Below are positions 34,368 through 42,215 of a stretch of 64,000 nucleotides of DNA, in pieces (position 1 is the first letter of the stretch; each line of letters starts with the position of its first letter). Under the pieces are notes generated by a model. The model was not told the origin of the DNA and searched no databases. It saw nothing but the letters and a program-made list of their open reading frames with translations. Origin of the DNA: an uncultured Chloroflexales bacterium (GTDB taxonomy: Bacteria > Chloroflexota > Chloroflexia > Chloroflexales > Chloroflexaceae); the NCBI GenBank assembly GCA_937902315.1, contig CALGUG010000052.1, positions 27,885-91,884 on the forward strand. The letters are read 5' to 3'. Position numbers and translations under genes: made by a program.

Positions 34368-35210
34368 ATGCCTCCCGCATTTATTCGTGCCTATCCGCCA
34401 GCACAACCAGAAACACGTTCGGCCTTGTGGTTCGCTTTCCGCGATAACGATTTGTTGCTTTTAGAACGGGAGGACGGCCTGAGCGTTTACCGTGGTGAGG
34501 TCGAGGGTCTTGCCGCATTTGAACCCGGCCCACTTGTCTATTTGGGCACTTTGCACGGCGAAGCTTGTGTCGCCTGCGAACTGGGCTGGAATGGCCCTGC
34601 GCCCGAGGGTTGGCGTCTGATCAGCTTGCGCTCGCTCTTTGGCCAGGTCGACGATCAGACCCACGACTTGGCAGGTTATGCCATTCGCCTGCTCAACTGG
34701 CAACATGCCTACAACTTCTGCGACGCCTGCGGTCACAAGACCGAATGGTTTGGTGGCGATTGGGGCAAGCGTTGTACCAATTGTGGCAAGACCGCTTATC
34801 CGCCCGTCAGCCCCGCGATCTTGGTGTTGATCCACGATGGCGACAAGATTCTGCTGACCCATAAGGCTGGTTGGGGGCCGCGCTATAGTATCATCGCTGG
34901 TTTTATCGAACCCGGCGAGTCGATCGAAGAGTGTGTGAGCCGCGAGGCTTATGAAGAGGTTGGTGTCGAGATCGATCAGATCACCTACTTCGGCAGCCAG
35001 TCTTGGCCCTTCCCCCATCAGTTGATGATCGGCTATATGGCCAACTATGCTGGCGGCGAGATCACGATCGACGCCCACGAACTGGACGATGCTCGTTGGT
35101 TCCACGTCGATGAATTGCCCGAACTGCCCGGTCCATCGAGCCTTTCGCGCCAACTGATCAATGCTTGGATACGCAAGTATCGCCCCAACGCTAAGCAGTT
35201 ATTGGCTTAA
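34368..35210 (+). CDS. nudC: NADH pyrophosphatase (RNA NAD-decapping) NudC
   Basis: At 280 residues, close to E. coli NudC (257) with an extended N-terminal domain. The zinc ribbon is C118/C121 (FCDACGH) and C136/C139 (CTNCGK). A full Nudix box lies near 183-205: GFIEPGESIEECV followed by REAYEEVGV, with all catalytic Glu residues. The NudC-specific motif SQPWPFPxS reads SQSWPFPHQ here, with Pro replaced by Ser. It cleaves NADH to NMNH and AMP and can remove NAD caps from RNA (family knowledge). It is a separate transcription unit after the VWA terminator. Confidence 0.93.
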   Translation: MPPAFIRAYPPAQPETRSALWFAFRDNDLLLLEREDGLSVYRGEVEGLAAFEPGPLVYLGTLHGEACVACELGWNGPAPEGWRLISLRSLFGQVDDQTHDLAGYAIRLLNWQHAYNFCDACGHKTEWFGGDWGKRCTNCGKTAYPPVSPAILVLIHDGDKILLTHKAGWGPRYSIIAGFIEPGESIEECVSREAYEEVGVEIDQITYFGSQSWPFPHQLMIGYMANYAGGEITIDAHELDDARWFHVDELPELPGPSSLSRQLINAWIRKYRPNAKQLLA

Positions 35211-35454
35211 CGGGCGATAATTCAGTTTATTCTGCTGCTTGCATGCGGCTGAGATGGTGGTATCATAAGCACTATCTCAGCCGCTTTCTATCCCCTCATT
35301 AGCGCACCACGCTAGGACTTTCTTCCCATTGTGCCAACTCAGTTTTAACGTTTATGCTTGCTTTGGACTACTTTAACAATGCGTTCTTACGAGTATCTAT
35401 ATACATTGTTGGCTACGTGTTACCAAGGTAGATTGTATGTAAGGAGTCCGCATT

Positions 35455-37428
35455 ATGTCCCCTCGTATGTCGCGAGTCTGGTGCTTACTGGCAATCATCA
35501 CGCTCGTCCTTGTTTTGCTTCCCGTTGGGACCACAGTCTATGCAGCTGAACCGGGCGAGTTGCTGCTTGATCGCCAAGGCCCGATCAACGCTTCTCAAAC
35601 GCTTACCGATCAGCAGATCTATAGCTTCAGCGGGCAAGCCAATATCCGCCTGGAGCTTACGGGTGGAAGCGGTGATGAAACCGTTACGGCGACGGTCAAA
35701 AACGCCAGTGGCACGGCGATCAAGACGATTACGGTGCGTCGAGGTGAAGTGCTTTGGAATACAGTTACCTTGCCCGAGAACGCCCGTATTTCGCTCAAAA
35801 ACAACAGTGCTAGTAATCTAAACTACAAACTCGCTGTTTACGCTGTTGCGGTTGCTCCTGCGTTTGCTCAAGGCACAGATACTTGGTCGGGAACCAGCAA
35901 GCACAACGGTGAGCAGTCGGTGATCACGCTCAGTGTGCCGAGCGATGGCCTGTATAAATTCACCTTGGCTGCTAGCACTGGTGCCTATCAATTGGTTGTA
36001 GATTCCGAGTATATTCGCAAAACCGTCAAGGCTGGCAGCCTCCCCAACGCCAACGATACGGTTTACTATCTCACAGCGGGCGCTCACAGCCTGCGCATCG
36101 TACAAGATCCGGCTGCCAACGTAACCACTGCTTGGAGCGTCAAGATCGCTCAGCAGGGTGGCACCGATACCCTCCCGATCAGCGAGAGCAGCGCGGTGTT
36201 GGGTGGCGGCAGCTTCTTCAATACCGAGCGGATCCCGCTCTTCTTGAGCCAAGATGCAGTCGTTGATGTGCGCATCGCCGTCACTGGTGGCGCGACCGAT
36301 AGCCTGACCCTTAGTGTGTTGAATGGTGGAACGCGCGTTTTCACCAGCACCAGTGTTTTAGGCGGTGAGGTCGCGTGGGCCAGCACCACCCTCAAACAGG
36401 GTGCGAACGCGTTGCAGATCGTCGCCAAGCCCGGCAATGCCGCAGCGGTGAGCTATACCGTTGAGCTGCGCGTTGTGCCTAATGCACCTTTTGTATGGGC
36501 GGGTAAGACTCGTGGCGATACCAATCGCGACGGTAAGGGCAGCTCTAGCATTCGCATGACCTTCCCCGAGAGCGGCCTCTACACCTTTACTATGGCGGCC
36601 AACAGTGGGCGCTATCAATTCCTGCTCGGCTCAAACTACATTCAAAAGACCATCACCGATACCAATTCGACCGCTCTAAGCGCCTATGTTGCGGCTGGAA
36701 CCTATACCCTCCAAGTGGTTCAAGATCCTCAGCAAGCTATGACCGATTGGCGGCTCGATATTAAGCCCGGCTCTGCCAAGAGCGATGTCTTGCCCTTTAG
36801 CCGCAAAGGCAGCAGTTTAGGCACAGCCGATGGTAGCGCCTTCAATCAAGAGTGGCTGCCGCTCCAAAGCAATACCGGCGTGCCGGTCAACCTTCAGATT
36901 AAGGTCTTTGGTGCCAGTAACGAGTCGATGCGCGTCGACTTCTACAACGGCGATAAAGCGGTCTACACAGCCGAAAAGGTCTATGGCGGCGAAACCTTCT
37001 GGGCGCCTTCGAGCATCATCAGCGGCACCAACCGCATTCGTTTGATTGCAACTGGTCAGAAGATGAGCTACGAGGTCAGTGTGTTGCCGGTGGCCAGCGC
37101 ACCTAACACTTGGAGCGGCGTCGCCATGAAAGACGGCATCAATCCGACCGCTCTGCTCGATGCGCCTGTTGCTGGCGTCTATGATGTGGTGCTTACCTTG
37201 GAAGAGGGCGAAGGTAATCTCAAGGTGGGCGGCGCGACAGGAACGGCCAGCCTCAGCGAAGCCTCGGTCGCGGCCAACGTGGTCAGCGTGCGTGTCGAGC
37301 TGAGCAAGGGCCAGCACACCTTCACGGTAGTTCAAGACCCGGCTCACCCTCGCACCGTTTGGTCGATGTCGGTCAAGCTGCGCCGCCAAAACGCCAGCAC
37401 AATCTATCTGCCCTCAGTGCGCAGATAG
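35455..37428 (+). CDS. Secreted beta-rich protein with three ~205-residue repeats and IYLPSVRR C-terminus
   Basis: A 657-residue protein with a Sec signal peptide (residues 1-31, hydrophobic LLAIITLVLVLLPVG, cleavage near VYA-AEP). The rest is three copies of a module of about 205 residues. Each has a DS/DE-type strand, GGExxW, then a Trp-Ser/Ala-Gly motif (TWSG near 138, VWAG near 344, TWSG near 552), xxGLYxFTL, and VVQDP followed by a Trp. The very end is STIYLPSVRR. Tails of the form VYLPLVRR recur in secreted Chloroflexota proteins in my recollection, and may be a sorting signal. No enzyme domain was recognised; a surface or adhesion role is inference. AAGGAG precedes the ATG. Confidence 0.85.
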   Translation: MSPRMSRVWCLLAIITLVLVLLPVGTTVYAAEPGELLLDRQGPINASQTLTDQQIYSFSGQANIRLELTGGSGDETVTATVKNASGTAIKTITVRRGEVLWNTVTLPENARISLKNNSASNLNYKLAVYAVAVAPAFAQGTDTWSGTSKHNGEQSVITLSVPSDGLYKFTLAASTGAYQLVVDSEYIRKTVKAGSLPNANDTVYYLTAGAHSLRIVQDPAANVTTAWSVKIAQQGGTDTLPISESSAVLGGGSFFNTERIPLFLSQDAVVDVRIAVTGGATDSLTLSVLNGGTRVFTSTSVLGGEVAWASTTLKQGANALQIVAKPGNAAAVSYTVELRVVPNAPFVWAGKTRGDTNRDGKGSSSIRMTFPESGLYTFTMAANSGRYQFLLGSNYIQKTITDTNSTALSAYVAAGTYTLQVVQDPQQAMTDWRLDIKPGSAKSDVLPFSRKGSSLGTADGSAFNQEWLPLQSNTGVPVNLQIKVFGASNESMRVDFYNGDKAVYTAEKVYGGETFWAPSSIISGTNRIRLIATGQKMSYEVSVLPVASAPNTWSGVAMKDGINPTALLDAPVAGVYDVVLTLEEGEGNLKVGGATGTASLSEASVAANVVSVRVELSKGQHTFTVVQDPAHPRTVWSMSVKLRRQNASTIYLPSVRR

Positions 37429-37471
37429 CCTGCTCTAGGGCGAGCGCCTGATCTAGCTGATATCTAACCTC

Positions 37472-37514
37472 AAGGGAGTGTTCTTCCGCATCGCTTGCGG
37501 CAGAGCACTCCCTT
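37472..37514 (+). terminator. Terminator of the secreted repeat protein gene
   Basis: AAGGGAGTGTTCT pairs with AGAGCACTCCCTT (37472-37484 with 37502-37514) with an inner CCGCA/TGCGG stem; TTCG follows. It starts about 44 bases beyond the stop. Confidence 0.65.
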
Positions 37515-38271
37515 TCGATTGTCGATCCTTCAATAAACTGCTGCAGTTAGAACGTTTCTTTCATTACCGTGGCGGAAGCATCTCTCCCCGCAAAGAGAGC
37601 TTAACCGCGTCCGCCTACGGCTACAAACTCGCCTTCCACCCATCCAACGCATCCGTTGCGCTGTCTTCGCTGTCTTCGCTGCCTTCAAGCGCTGCTTTCG
37701 ATGCTGAGAGAAATTCCGCTTGCACTGATTCGTTCTTGTGCACAATCTATTTTCACTAGGGCTTTTAGGCAGCCTCTTTAAATAGATCCAAGCTTAGTGT
37801 CGAAAATGAGCGGAGCTTGTGTTGCTGCCGAAGATAAAAGATGCTTGCTCTGAAGTGATCGAGCGGATCGAGTATTAGACAGAACCATTGTTTATGATTA
37901 AGATTACAAATTTATTGCATTAAATGAGTTCTGAAAAGAATTTATACATCTTGAGAATACGACTTTTAGCCATTCTATCGCGTAATAGCCATTTATTTGC
38001 TCGTTTAATGGCGCTTATCTGGGCCATAGATATGAAAAGAATGCATTGTCGCCTCTTCCGCTTGATAGTACAATACTCTTGTATAGAATAGGCCTGATTA
38101 TTGAGAAATCAGATCCGGCAATATTCTACAATTAGTAGTATCCACCTATTGCCATGACTAAGTTCGTGTTCTATGCTCATATTGAGTAGTCTTGGTCTCT
38201 TCAAGATCTAGAAACGACTAATCGTTATTCCTCTGAACTATTCAGACTAGTGATGGAGTTGCAAGAACCCC
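37515..38271. repeat. Gap with a family A copy, then AT-rich DNA
   Basis: A family A copy (core 37607-37624) with the CCCGCAAAGAG flank, then GC-poor DNA (37760-38250) that includes no recognisable gene. This is the upstream region of the SDR gene; no convincing -35/-10 pair was picked out. Confidence 0.55.
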
Positions 38272-39144
38272 ATGGACACAACCCAATCTGGTGGCATACT
38301 CATTACGGGCGGTACGGGCTATCTGGGGAGTGTGCTTGTTAGGCAAGCGCAAGCCTTAGGAATGCCAGTTGCAGCCACCTACTTCAGTCAACAGCCGCCT
38401 ATTGATGATGAGGTCTGCTGGATCGCCCTCGATGTATGTGATGCTTGGCACGTTGAGGATACTATTGAACGCTTGCGACCTGAAATAATTGTGCATACTG
38501 CCTACCGTCAGCGCGATCCCGGTCTCTGGGCCATCAGTGCCGAGGGCACGCGTAATATCGCTCAAGCTGCACGCCTTGTGGGTGCGCGACTCGTTCATAT
38601 CTCAAGCGACGCTATTTTTGATGGAACGCGCGAGGGCGCTTACCAGGACGACGATCCTCCTTCGCCAGTGACCGACTATGGCCGTGCCAAAGCCGCTGCC
38701 GAAAGCTTCGTCAAAGAACATACCCCTGATGCAGCCATTGTGCGTACCTCGCTGATCTATGGTTTTTCGCCGATCGATGTGCATACACAGTTTGTCTTGA
38801 AGATCGCCGACGGCCTGTCTGATGCCGCGCTCTTCATCGACGAGATGCGCTGTCCGATCTTTGTTGAAGACCTGGCCGGCGCCGTCCTGGCCTTGGCCCA
38901 AACCGACTACAGCGGAGTCTTAAACGTTGCGGGCGCAGAGGCGCTCAGCCGCTACGAGTTCGGTCGTTTGTTGGCAGCTATGTATGGGCGCGATCCCGAT
39001 CGACTCAGCTATGCCCGTAGCGCAGATAGCGGCCTCAATCGACCTCGTAACTGTGTGCTCGATAGCAGCCGCGCACGTGCCCTGCTCAATATGCCGTTGC
39101 GGGGCGTTAGTGAGGTTTTTTCGCTGCATACACGAACTGTTTAA
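38272..39144 (+). CDS. NAD(P)-dependent sugar-nucleotide reductase, RmlD-like SDR
   Basis: A 290-residue extended short-chain dehydrogenase. The nucleotide motif is ITGGTGYLGSVLV (about residues 10-22, TGxxGxxG). HISSDAIFDG and a Tyr-x-x-x-Lys catalytic pair in YGRAKAAAES follow; then RTSLIYGFSP and the CPIFVEDLAGAV segment found in RmlD (dTDP-4-dehydrorhamnose reductase) proteins. RmlD makes dTDP-L-rhamnose for surface polysaccharide; no rmlABC genes are seen here, so the substrate remains open. No clear ribosome-binding site is visible before the ATG at 38272 (GGAG is 20 bases upstream). Confidence 0.85.
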   Translation: MDTTQSGGILITGGTGYLGSVLVRQAQALGMPVAATYFSQQPPIDDEVCWIALDVCDAWHVEDTIERLRPEIIVHTAYRQRDPGLWAISAEGTRNIAQAARLVGARLVHISSDAIFDGTREGAYQDDDPPSPVTDYGRAKAAAESFVKEHTPDAAIVRTSLIYGFSPIDVHTQFVLKIADGLSDAALFIDEMRCPIFVEDLAGAVLALAQTDYSGVLNVAGAEALSRYEFGRLLAAMYGRDPDRLSYARSADSGLNRPRNCVLDSSRARALLNMPLRGVSEVFSLHTRTV

Positions 39145-39189
39145 GCATTTCGCCTCACAGAGGCGGTTAACAAAGAGTTGTTTGTAGAG

Positions 39190-39215
39190 GAAGCATGGTT
39201 TGTGAGCCATGCTTC
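39190..39215 (+). terminator. Terminator after the SDR gene
   Basis: GAAGCATGG (39190-39198) pairs with CCATGCTTC (39207-39215), followed by TTTCTTTTTG. It lies 45 bases beyond the stop codon. Confidence 0.85.
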
Positions 39216-39264
39216 TTTCTTTTTGACTTTTGGCAGAACGGAGTGTGACCCTGTTGGTTGTGTA

Positions 39265-39364
39265 ATACCAAATCCGGTTGATTAGGTTCTTTTTGGCCTT
39301 CGGCAGAGCGGAACGTTCGTTTTTCTGAGCGAAGAGAATGCACGTCTTTAAACGGATTTGGTAT
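39265..39364. repeat. Family B repeat, MITE-like element with 12-bp inverted ends
   Basis: ATACCAAATCCG (39265-39276) is mirrored by CGGATTTGGTAT (39353-39364), 100 bp in all. Internal words TTTTTGGCCTTCGGCAGAG and GAGAATGCACGTCTTTAAA match the copy at 24217 in reverse orientation. No coding capacity. Confidence 0.7.
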
Positions 39365-39812
39365 AAGAAGGGAAGTCTGATAGTCGGTTGTGGGGGCGCT
39401 GTCGGTGCAGCAGCCCATACCAGCTCGTATGGGTGAGTGGGATGCTAGTAGCCGTAGGCGGACGCGCTGAGGAGCGCATGGAAGGGCGAGACTAGGCCGC
39501 CATAGCTCTGAAGGTAGCGGGCGAAGGAGGAGTTAGCGCCTGTCTAGAAGGTTTTGTAAAAGTCTACTTTCGCGCTGCCGCTAGGGAACTGATGTGGTAT
39601 GAAATGTGCTATATGGCTAACTCAAGCTTTTCTGCCTGATATAATCGCTTATTCGATCAACTCGAACTCTGCAGTTATAAGGTTAAGAGGTTGCGGGTGA
39701 GATTTGATAGCCAATAAAAGACGTTGATTATCGCTTGTAGATGGAATAAAATGCCGTTTGTATTATTTATACAAATGGTATCAGGCATCAAATCTAGGTG
39801 CGTGTTTTTAGG
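39365..39812. repeat. Gap with a family A copy and AT-rich DNA
   Basis: A family A copy in reverse orientation (core 39448-39465), with CGATTGTGGGGGCGCTGTCGG-like left flank (39385-39402) and GACTAGGCCGCCATAG right flank, then AT-rich DNA before the dppB-type promoter. A 77-codon minus-strand frame here (39675-39908) is rejected as a gene. Confidence 0.55.
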
Positions 39813-39841
39813 TTGACTTAATGTATCCTTTCTGTTATAAT
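39813..39841 (+). promoter_or_regulatory. Strong sigma70 promoter for the peptide-type ABC permease genes
   Basis: TTGACT (39813-39818), exactly 17 bases, then TATAAT (39836-39841). Transcription should begin near 39848, leaving a leader of about 180 bases before the first permease gene. It is one of the two best promoter matches in the window. Confidence 0.75.
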
Positions 39842-40029
39842 CCACGCGCATCACCTGATATTCCTCATTCCAAATAGTTATCGGTTCCGGCCCGACCCGG
39901 TCTGACATGTATTCCCCATGTCGACGTATTTGTGTTTATGGCGGGCGTTGCTTGCTGCTATGGTTTGCCTCTTGGGGGCGATGTGAATCAATCGGCAAAA
40001 TGGTGCTTTCGAACCATTAGGAAGAAACT

Positions 40030-40989
40030 ATGACGGCTTATATTATTCGTCGCATACTGATCGCTATACCGACTTTGCTCGTCATTAGCTTCGTGATCTT
40101 CAGTATCTTGGCCTTGGCTCCCGGCGACCCAATGTCGCAGTTCGCAGCGAACCCCAATGTGCCTGCTGAGGTCCGTGAACGTATTCGTGAATCGTTGGGT
40201 CTCAACGACCCATTCCTCGTCCGTTATGGCAAGTGGTTCGTCTCGATGTTGCGAGGCGAGTGGGGCTTCTCCTTTGCCAGCCGTGTTCCTGTGATCGAGC
40301 TCATTAAGCAGCGTTTGCCCCAAACGATCACCGTTATCGGTATCGCTTATCTGGTCTCGATCATGATCGCAATCCCGGTCGGTATTATCTCTTCGGTAAA
40401 GCCATACTCGATCTTCGACAACCTTGCGACTACCTTCGCTTTCATTGGCTTTTCTGTTCCCACCTTCTTCACCGGTCTTGTGCTGATTTTGATTTTCAGT
40501 GTAAACTTGAAGTGGTTCCCGTTCATTTATGACTCCACTTTGCAAGTGAGAGACTGGGAATCCTTTGTGAAGATGGTGAAGCAGTCGGCCATGCCGGTGA
40601 CGGTGCTGGCGCTGTTCCAAGCCGGAACTTTAACACGTTTCATGCGCGCGTCGATGCTCGATAATCTGCCGCTTGACTATACCCGAACGGCTCGTGCCAA
40701 GGGTCTCTCCGAGCGAGTGGTCATTTTGCGTCACGTATTGCGAAACAGCCTTATCCCGGTTGTAACATTGATCGCTTTGGGTCTGCCAACCGTGTTTGCT
40801 GGTGCTATCGTTACCGAGCAGATCTTCCGTATCCAGGGTATCGGCGAATTGCTGATCTCTTCGATTGGCCGCTCTGATACACCAGTGATTATGTCTGTTG
40901 CCTTTATCTCTGCCATTTTGGTAGTGACCTTCAACTTGGTAGCAGATATCATCTACGGTATTTTGGATCCGCGCATTCGTTACAGCTAA
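40030..40989 (+). CDS. Peptide/nickel-type ABC transporter permease (DppB family)
   Basis: A 319-residue membrane protein with the DppB/OppB layout: N-terminal YIIRRILIAIPTLLVISF, an LAPGDPMSQF segment, a large extracytoplasmic loop, and five further helices. The cytoplasmic EAA-like loop is YTRTARAKGLSERVVILRHV followed by LRNSLIPVVTL, where the ATPase would dock. GGAAGAA precedes the ATG. It pairs with the DppC-type permease downstream (59-bp gap). No substrate-binding protein or ATPase genes are in the window, so these must be supplied from elsewhere. Substrate (peptide, metal or sugar) unknown. Confidence 0.93.
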   Translation: MTAYIIRRILIAIPTLLVISFVIFSILALAPGDPMSQFAANPNVPAEVRERIRESLGLNDPFLVRYGKWFVSMLRGEWGFSFASRVPVIELIKQRLPQTITVIGIAYLVSIMIAIPVGIISSVKPYSIFDNLATTFAFIGFSVPTFFTGLVLILIFSVNLKWFPFIYDSTLQVRDWESFVKMVKQSAMPVTVLALFQAGTLTRFMRASMLDNLPLDYTRTARAKGLSERVVILRHVLRNSLIPVVTLIALGLPTVFAGAIVTEQIFRIQGIGELLISSIGRSDTPVIMSVAFISAILVVTFNLVADIIYGILDPRIRYS

Positions 40990-41054
40990 GATGGTTATGA
41001 TGAACGTTTTGCCAGTGAACATAAGCGCTTTAATCATACATATGGAGTTTGCGT

Positions 41055-42017
41055 ATGTCCGAAGCTAATCCGTCACTTCAGACGACGGCTGGTGCTAATT
41101 CAGCCGAAGCAGCCCTGCAAGGGCCAAGTATGCGAAAGCAACGCTCGTTATGGGGTGATGCTCTGCGGCGTTTCCGCAAGCACCATATGGCAATGGCTGG
41201 CGCTTGTCTTTTGACCATCATTATTTTGAGCGTTTTAGTCGGTCCATATATCTATCGAACCGATCCCAAGGCCATCAACCTGATGATCCCGAGCATGCAA
41301 GGTCCGTCGGCGGAAGCACCGCTGGGCGTTGACGACCTCGGTCGCGACCTGCTGGCGCGTATTCTGCAAGGTGGTCGAATCTCGTTGGCGGTCGGTCTGG
41401 TAGCTATGCTTCTATCGGTTTGTTTGGGTACCTTGATCGGTTCGATCGCTGGCTTCTTTGGCGGTATGGTCGACCAATTCTTGATGGGTATCACAGACAT
41501 GTTCTTGGCTTTGCCGCAGCTTCCGATGCTGATGTTGACGATCTATCTGTTCCGCGATCGCCTGAGCCGCGCTTTCGGCCCAGAGACCGGTATCTTCTTG
41601 CTGATCGTCTTTATTATCGGTGTCTTTAACTGGATGACTGTGGCTCGCTTGGTTCGTGCATCGTTTATGTCGATCAAGCAGAAAGAATTTGTCGAAGCTG
41701 CTACCTCGTTGGGTGTTTCGCAAATTGCCATTATGGCACGCCATATTTTGCCCAATGCCTTTGGGCCGATTATTGTTGCGGCGACCCTCGACGTTGGTTC
41801 GGCCATCATTCAAGAATCGGTGCTGTCGTTCTTGGGTCTCGGCTTCCCACCGGATACTCCGACTTGGGGTCGCTTGCTCTACGACGGCAAAGACTTCCTT
41901 GAAATTGCACCTCACATGGTGCTCTGGCCCGGTCTGATGATCTTCTTGACCGTGCTCTGCATCAACTATATTGGTGACGGATTGCGCGATGCGCTCGACC
42001 CGCGCTCTCGTTTGTAA
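41055..42017 (+). CDS. Peptide/nickel-type ABC transporter permease (DppC family)
   Basis: A 320-residue permease. The N-terminal tail (about 30 residues) is followed by the DppC/OppC N-domain FRKHHMAMAGACLLTIIILS, then an extracytoplasmic loop with APLGVDDLGRDLLARIL, the DppC hallmark, and further helices. The EAA loop is KEFVEAATSLGVSQIAIMARHILPN (partial). The tail SFLGLGFPPDTPTWGRLL matches the family. The ATG at 41055 is behind GGAG; a TTG two codons earlier is rejected. It forms the heterodimeric channel with the preceding DppB-type protein. A 16-bp terminator hairpin follows. Confidence 0.93.
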   Translation: MSEANPSLQTTAGANSAEAALQGPSMRKQRSLWGDALRRFRKHHMAMAGACLLTIIILSVLVGPYIYRTDPKAINLMIPSMQGPSAEAPLGVDDLGRDLLARILQGGRISLAVGLVAMLLSVCLGTLIGSIAGFFGGMVDQFLMGITDMFLALPQLPMLMLTIYLFRDRLSRAFGPETGIFLLIVFIIGVFNWMTVARLVRASFMSIKQKEFVEAATSLGVSQIAIMARHILPNAFGPIIVAATLDVGSAIIQESVLSFLGLGFPPDTPTWGRLLYDGKDFLEIAPHMVLWPGLMIFLTVLCINYIGDGLRDALDPRSRL

Positions 42018-42040
42018 GATCGATACGTCTGAGGCAAACC

Positions 42041-42077
42041 AAAAGAGAGGTAGAGCTTTATGCTCTGCCTCTCTTTT
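42041..42077 (+). terminator. Terminator of the permease operon
   Basis: A 16-bp stem with one G-T wobble (42041-42056 with 42062-42077) with a short TTTAT loop and the 3' arm ending in TTTT lies 23 bases beyond the stop. The AAAA start of the left arm makes it bidirectional in principle. Confidence 0.8.
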
Positions 42078-42215
42078 CTATTGCGTAAATTTCTAAGCAG
42101 GTCTATACTTTGAGAAAGAAATTCTTGACTATTTCTTCCTGAATCATGTGACGACGGTGTTGCATGTGGTTCTCGAATAGGAAAACGGGAACCTGAATAC
42201 CCAGAGGAGGGCACG

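Noticed and set aside
39675..39908. 77-codon minus-strand frame with a possible GGGGAA site
   Set aside because: It overlaps the strong dppB promoter on the opposite strand, has AT-driven composition and no family resemblance.
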